A DNA stretch of 64,000 nucleotides, taken from positions 115,569-179,568 of the forward strand of contig JBJMLO010000021.1 of NCBI GenBank assembly GCA_045805265.1, in the 5' to 3' direction. Shown in pieces: positions 60,583-64,000 of this stretch. Under the pieces are notes generated by a model that saw only the letters and a program-made list of their open reading frames with translations, had not been told where the DNA came from and ran no database searches. Numbering within the stretch: position 1 is the stretch's first letter; every line of letters starts with the position of its first letter. The DNA is from JBJMLO01 sp045805265. Lineage in GTDB: Bacteria; Actinomycetota; UBA4738; JACQTL01. Both the position numbers and the translations under genes were made by a program.

Positions 60583-62825
60583 GCGCGCCTCGACCCCTCA
60601 GCCCGTACAAAGGGCTCATGCCGTATCAGGAGCAGGACTCTCGGTTCTTCTTCGGACGAGACTCCGAGCGAGAGATAGTTGCGGCCAATCTGCTGGCCTC
60701 GAGGCTCACCGTTGTGTACGGAGTCAGTGGAGTGGGCAAGAGTTCCCTGCTCAACGCGGCGGTACTTCCTGCTCTGAAGCGCAAGGCGGGGGGCAATGAG
60801 GAAGGGGACGGCCCCCCTGAGTTCGCCGTCGCTTTGGCAAACACTTGGCAAGAGGATCCAGCCTCCATCATCCGCCGGGCAGTGAGCGACGCGGTCGCAA
60901 TGGACATGCCCGGGCGATTCACGGAGGATTCGCAGCCCCGCGGACCTTTGGGGCAGGCGCTTCAGGAATGGACTGAGCGTCTTGGGAGTGATCTGTTGAT
61001 CATCCTGGATCAGTTCGAGGAGTATTTCCAGTACCAACCAGAGGTCGATCCCTTCGTATCGGAGTTCGCCGGCGCGGTGGGCCGTCCTGACCTGCGCGCC
61101 AATTTCTTGGTGTCCATCCGCGAGGACGCGCTAGCAAGGCTTGATCGGTTCAAGGGAGGCCTCCCGCAGCTCTTCGAGAACTACCTGAGGATCGAGCATC
61201 TGGAGAGGCAGGCGGCGCGAGACGCCATCACCGACCCCGTCCATCAGTACAACCAGATGGTTACGAAGGGACTTCGGGTCGGCGTGGACGAGGACCTGGT
61301 GGGAGCGGTACTGGATGAGCTTCAAACGGGGCACGTCGCCTTGGTGGAGGAGGAGGCGGCATCTGCCAGATCCCGTCTCCCGCCTTCGCCGGCCCGGGCC
61401 CGGATTGAGGCTCCGTACCTTCAGCTGGTCATGACCCGAATCTGGGGCGAGGAGGCGCACTTAGGTTCTCGGGCGCTGCGACGCGGCACGCTCGCCGCGC
61501 TCGGGGGCGCGGAGCGCATAGTCCGGACGCACCTGGACGAGCGCATGGAGGCGCTTCCTTTGCCGGAGCGCGACGTGGCTGCCGGCATCTTCAACTACCT
61601 AGTAACGCCCTCGGGAAGCAAGATGGCCCATACGGCCATCGACCTCGCCAAGTACACAGGATTGTCAGAAACAAGTGTCGCCGAGGTGATCAGTAAACTG
61701 TCAGCGCCAGACGTTCGGCTCCTAAGGCCAATCGCTCCCCCCTTTGACCGTCAAGCCGAGGCGCGTTGCGAAGTATTCCACGATGTCCTGGCGGCTCCTG
61801 TCCTCGATTGGCGGCGGCGCCATCTGCTCGCTCGAGAGGAAGCACGACGGAAGCGACGTACCGCCCGACTCGCTGTCGCGTTCGGCACAGCCGTACTCCT
61901 TTTGCTCGGGGCCATTGGCGCCATTGTCCTTCGCCAAGCCCACCATGTGCGATCGCTAAACGTCGTTGCAAGCAGGTTGCACAGCCAGATCACGGGAGCC
62001 CGTTCGCAACTTCCATTCCTGCTGTTCACGAGCGATCGGAATGGCTCCATTCAGATCTACCGCATGCTAACGGACGGGAGCGAACAGACACAGTTAACCC
62101 ATCGACGTGGGGACTTTCGAGACCCCGCTATATCACCAGACCGGCGTAGGGTCTTGTTCGCGGGAGGGGTCAGGGGTTCTGACGTCTTTGTCATGAATGT
62201 CGACGGCTCTGAGGTTCGAGCACTTACTCACAACGGAGCGAGCGACAATCCGGAGTGGTCCCCTGACTGTCAGTCGATCGTCTTCCGGAGGACGGTAGCA
62301 GGCAACACGGACATCTGGGTGATGTCTGCGGACGGGCGCGGCCAGATAAACTTGACGAAATCGTCCGCCGTGACAGAAGGGGACCCCGCTTGGTCGCCTG
62401 ACGGCCAACGGATTGCATTCAGGGCAGCAGCGGGCGACAGATCGCAGATCTGGGTCATGAACCAGAGCGGTGGCGGGCTGAGGACAATCACCCATGGCCG
62501 AAGGCTGGATTTTGGCCCCTCCTGGTCTCCTGACGGAAGTGAGATCGTCTTCCGCGGCAGTATTGGCGATAACTCCGACATATACCTAGTCAGTCTCACA
62601 GACGGCGCTGTCTCCAACCTCACCAAGTCACCGAATGCCGATGACATAGCCCCGGCGTGGTCTCCGGACGGCGCCGTCGTCGCGTTCTCCAGCGACCAAA
62701 CGGGCAAGTATGACATCTACACGATGAGCGCGGAGGGTAGTGTCCCTAGGCTTCTGGCCGATTCTGGCGGCAGAGATAGCTCGCCACAGTTCTCCCTCCG
62801 GACTGACACGTGCTCGGCGAGTTAG
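60579..62825 (+). CDS. nSTAND NTPase with PD40 beta-propeller, partner of SIR2
   Basis: 748 residues. It starts with the NPYKGL-type entry motif (SPYKGLMPYQEQDSRFFFGRD), Walker A GVSGVGKSS at 48-56, and Walker B LLIILDQFEEYF at 139-150. Helical STAND regions follow (VFHDVLAAPVLDWRRRHLLAREE), then one hydrophobic helix (LAVAFGTAVLLLLGAIGAIVL, ~430-450). The C-terminal ~270 residues form a TolB-like propeller with at least five PD40 repeats (WSPDCQSIVFRR, WSPDGQRIAFRA, WSPDGSEIVFRG, WSPDGAVVAFSS and an earlier AISPDRRRVLFAGG). In STAND proteins the C-terminal repeats sense a ligand and the NTPase oligomerises to activate an effector; here the effector would be SIR2 in trans. Confidence 0.9.
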   Translation: MSAPRPLSPYKGLMPYQEQDSRFFFGRDSEREIVAANLLASRLTVVYGVSGVGKSSLLNAAVLPALKRKAGGNEEGDGPPEFAVALANTWQEDPASIIRRAVSDAVAMDMPGRFTEDSQPRGPLGQALQEWTERLGSDLLIILDQFEEYFQYQPEVDPFVSEFAGAVGRPDLRANFLVSIREDALARLDRFKGGLPQLFENYLRIEHLERQAARDAITDPVHQYNQMVTKGLRVGVDEDLVGAVLDELQTGHVALVEEEAASARSRLPPSPARARIEAPYLQLVMTRIWGEEAHLGSRALRRGTLAALGGAERIVRTHLDERMEALPLPERDVAAGIFNYLVTPSGSKMAHTAIDLAKYTGLSETSVAEVISKLSAPDVRLLRPIAPPFDRQAEARCEVFHDVLAAPVLDWRRRHLLAREEARRKRRTARLAVAFGTAVLLLLGAIGAIVLRQAHHVRSLNVVASRLHSQITGARSQLPFLLFTSDRNGSIQIYRMLTDGSEQTQLTHRRGDFRDPAISPDRRRVLFAGGVRGSDVFVMNVDGSEVRALTHNGASDNPEWSPDCQSIVFRRTVAGNTDIWVMSADGRGQINLTKSSAVTEGDPAWSPDGQRIAFRAAAGDRSQIWVMNQSGGGLRTITHGRRLDFGPSWSPDGSEIVFRGSIGDNSDIYLVSLTDGAVSNLTKSPNADDIAPAWSPDGAVVAFSSDQTGKYDIYTMSAEGSVPRLLADSGGRDSSPQFSLRTDTCSAS

Positions 62826-63274
62826 GGGCGGTATCGCACTGACGATCCGTCTTGGCCTAAAGGGGCCCGGGCCTACCCGGCGGTGCGAGCTGCACGTGGA
62901 GGTCGACAGCTACTAGACCCACACCCAGCCATAGGCCTGGCTGGAGCCCCTACTCCTTCCCGTGAGGGCGATCCTCACAGTTCAGGAGTCAACCAAACCT
63001 GGGGCCGTCCCGACGATCTGAAATGGCCCCCCCGCCTCAACCTCCGACCTTCCGAGCTGCCCGAGGCTCGGCGGGAGGAAGAAAGGGATGCGCAGGGTGG
63101 AGTTGTTCGCCTGTCTCCGTACGCCAAATCGGTCCAAATCGGTCTTCCAATCCGGAAGGCGAGAGCGTACGTTGTCAGGGCAAGTCGGGCGAACCGCGCC
63201 GGTCATGGGGGCGCGGGTCCGAGGGAACCGAGGACGTCCGTGATCACGGAGACCTTGGTAGGAAGGGGGGAGAA
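62826..63274. other. 449-bp gap with no gene recognised
   Basis: No frame on either strand has convincing codon use. GC-rich inverted stretches shortly after the nSTAND stop (GGGGCCCGGGCC near 62860) may act in termination. The promoter of the secreted protein at 63275 should lie in the right part; a GGAAGGGGGGAG ribosome site ends the gap. Confidence 0.5.
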
Positions 63275-64000
63275 ATGCTCGCTGGCCTTCCGGGCACGGG
63301 TAGGCGCAAGCTCGCGATGTTCGCGGGCCTCGCCACGATCGTGTCCTTCCTCGTTCTGTCACCGGTCGTGGCCAACGCCGACGCCGGCAACCCGATCCTG
63401 GGCTCGATCCACGGCACGATCCGCGACAACCCGAACGGCACGGCCACCGTGTTCGTGCGGGGCCAGTGGAACTGGCTGACCCACACCACCGACTGCAACT
63501 TCGACCGCGCCGGCACCGGTGTGGCCGTCGCCTGGAACGACCCCACCGAACCCGGCTACGTCGTTGACAAGGCCAACATCTCGGTCCAGGTGGGCACCTC
63601 CAAGCTCCGCGCGGGGGACACCGTCAACAAGTTGGACCGCATGATCCACCCCGTCGACCGGGGCAACGTGGCCGAGGGGTATCACGTGGCCGGGGTGGAC
63701 TACCCCGCCGGGCAGCGCTTCGTCGACCCCACCCCCCCGCGCCCCACCACGGCCCACGTCGCGGCGTGGCGGGGAGGGTGCGGACGCGAGCCGTTGTCGG
63801 CCACGGCGTCCAAGGGCACCAACCCCGACCGCTCCCACAAGCGGTGCGCCAACGGCACCACGAACTGCGCCGGGAACCCCTGGGGCTCGTGGGGCTACGA
63901 GAAGAACGCGGGCAAGGGGTACTCCCACACCTTCTCCTCCCGCGAGGACATCTCCAAGGTGTGCGTGATCTTCTACGACGTCCACGGCGGGGGGACCCGC
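63275..64000 (+). CDS. Secreted protein of unknown family, 3' end cut by window edge
   Basis: 242 codons open to the window end. ATG 63275 follows GGAAGGGGGGAGAA. A signal peptide (RRKLAMFAGLATIVSFLVLSP with cleavage near VANADA) precedes a mature part rich in Gly, Trp, Asn and His. It contains at least five cysteines (DCNF, GGCGRE, KRCANG, NCAGNP, KVCVIF), suggesting disulfides, and SIHGTIRDNPNGTATVFVRG suggests a beta-sandwich. I do not recognise the family. Codon use returns to the very GC-rich style of the left half. Confidence 0.75.
   Translation, partial: MLAGLPGTGRRKLAMFAGLATIVSFLVLSPVVANADAGNPILGSIHGTIRDNPNGTATVFVRGQWNWLTHTTDCNFDRAGTGVAVAWNDPTEPGYVVDKANISVQVGTSKLRAGDTVNKLDRMIHPVDRGNVAEGYHVAGVDYPAGQRFVDPTPPRPTTAHVAAWRGGCGREPLSATASKGTNPDRSHKRCANGTTNCAGNPWGSWGYEKNAGKGYSHTFSSREDISKVCVIFYDVHGGGTR

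Noticed and set aside
45779..62825. CRISPR array or Cas genes in the defence-like region
   Set aside because: No regularly spaced direct repeats and no Cas-like motifs were seen.

Overview
High-GC DNA (GC estimated by eye at about 70 percent in the left half, somewhat lower from about 43 kb on), most consistent with an actinomycetote. The order valS-folC-ndk, mreBCD-pbp2-rodA, RNase E/G-rplU-rpmA-obgE-nadD-rsfS matches the conserved order known in Streptomyces and relatives. An F420-type LLM oxidoreductase, a DUF222/HNH (13E12-type) protein and a SARP-type regulator point the same way. GTG starts are frequent. Genus cannot be called; a poorly sampled lineage is plausible.

Layout. 1-2241 (-): 3'-cut secreted IPT/TIG protein. 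2467-6859 (+): valS, folC, ndk. 6866-9415 (-): F420-type oxidoreductase and a frameshifted sulfatase. 9581-14154 (-): compact fatty-acid operon fabD, biotinyl-like small protein, fabH, fabG, acpP, fabF. 14347-16479 (+): a small protein with a 2-oxoglutarate-oxygenase-like residue pattern and a DUF222/HNH protein. 16651-22201 (+): the elongasome operon mreB, mreC, mreD, pbp2, rodA. 22212-23474 (-): receiver-histidine kinase fusion. 23966-30961 (+, with one minus gene): RNase E/G, L21, L27, obgE, DinB-like protein, nadD, rsfS, dodecin. This is the chromosomal backbone.

At 31057 the backbone gives way to accessory DNA at a 122-bp element that starts like the 5' half of a tRNA. A gapless second copy (108 of 122 bases identical) lies at 42682-42803. 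Between them: HxlR regulator and pirin (divergent), a DoxX-like protein, a second DinB-like protein, a WD40 gene remnant, a beta-lactamase-fold lipoprotein, a large lipoprotein, and a 1727-residue SARP-kinase-nSTAND-WD40 regulator.

From 43167 to 62825 the window looks like a defence island. Four compact modules are present: (a) a GH63/MGH1-like protein translationally coupled to a TIR-KAP NTPase; (b) an unknown 508-residue protein overlapping a NUDIX hydrolase; (c) a patatin-like phospholipase with a membrane partner; (d) a SIR2-like NADase overlapping an nSTAND NTPase with a PD40 propeller. They are separated by wreckage: a frameshifted PIN-like candidate, a group II intron 3' remnant, a broken TolB-like gene, an IS110 remnant and an integrase-type transposase remnant. 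At 63275 a secreted protein starts and runs off the window. The best candidates for undescribed systems are the SIR2/nSTAND pair, the GH63-like/TIR-KAP pair, the patatin pair, and the duplicated tRNA-like element, whose two copies differ mostly at positions that compensate in a predicted pseudoknot.
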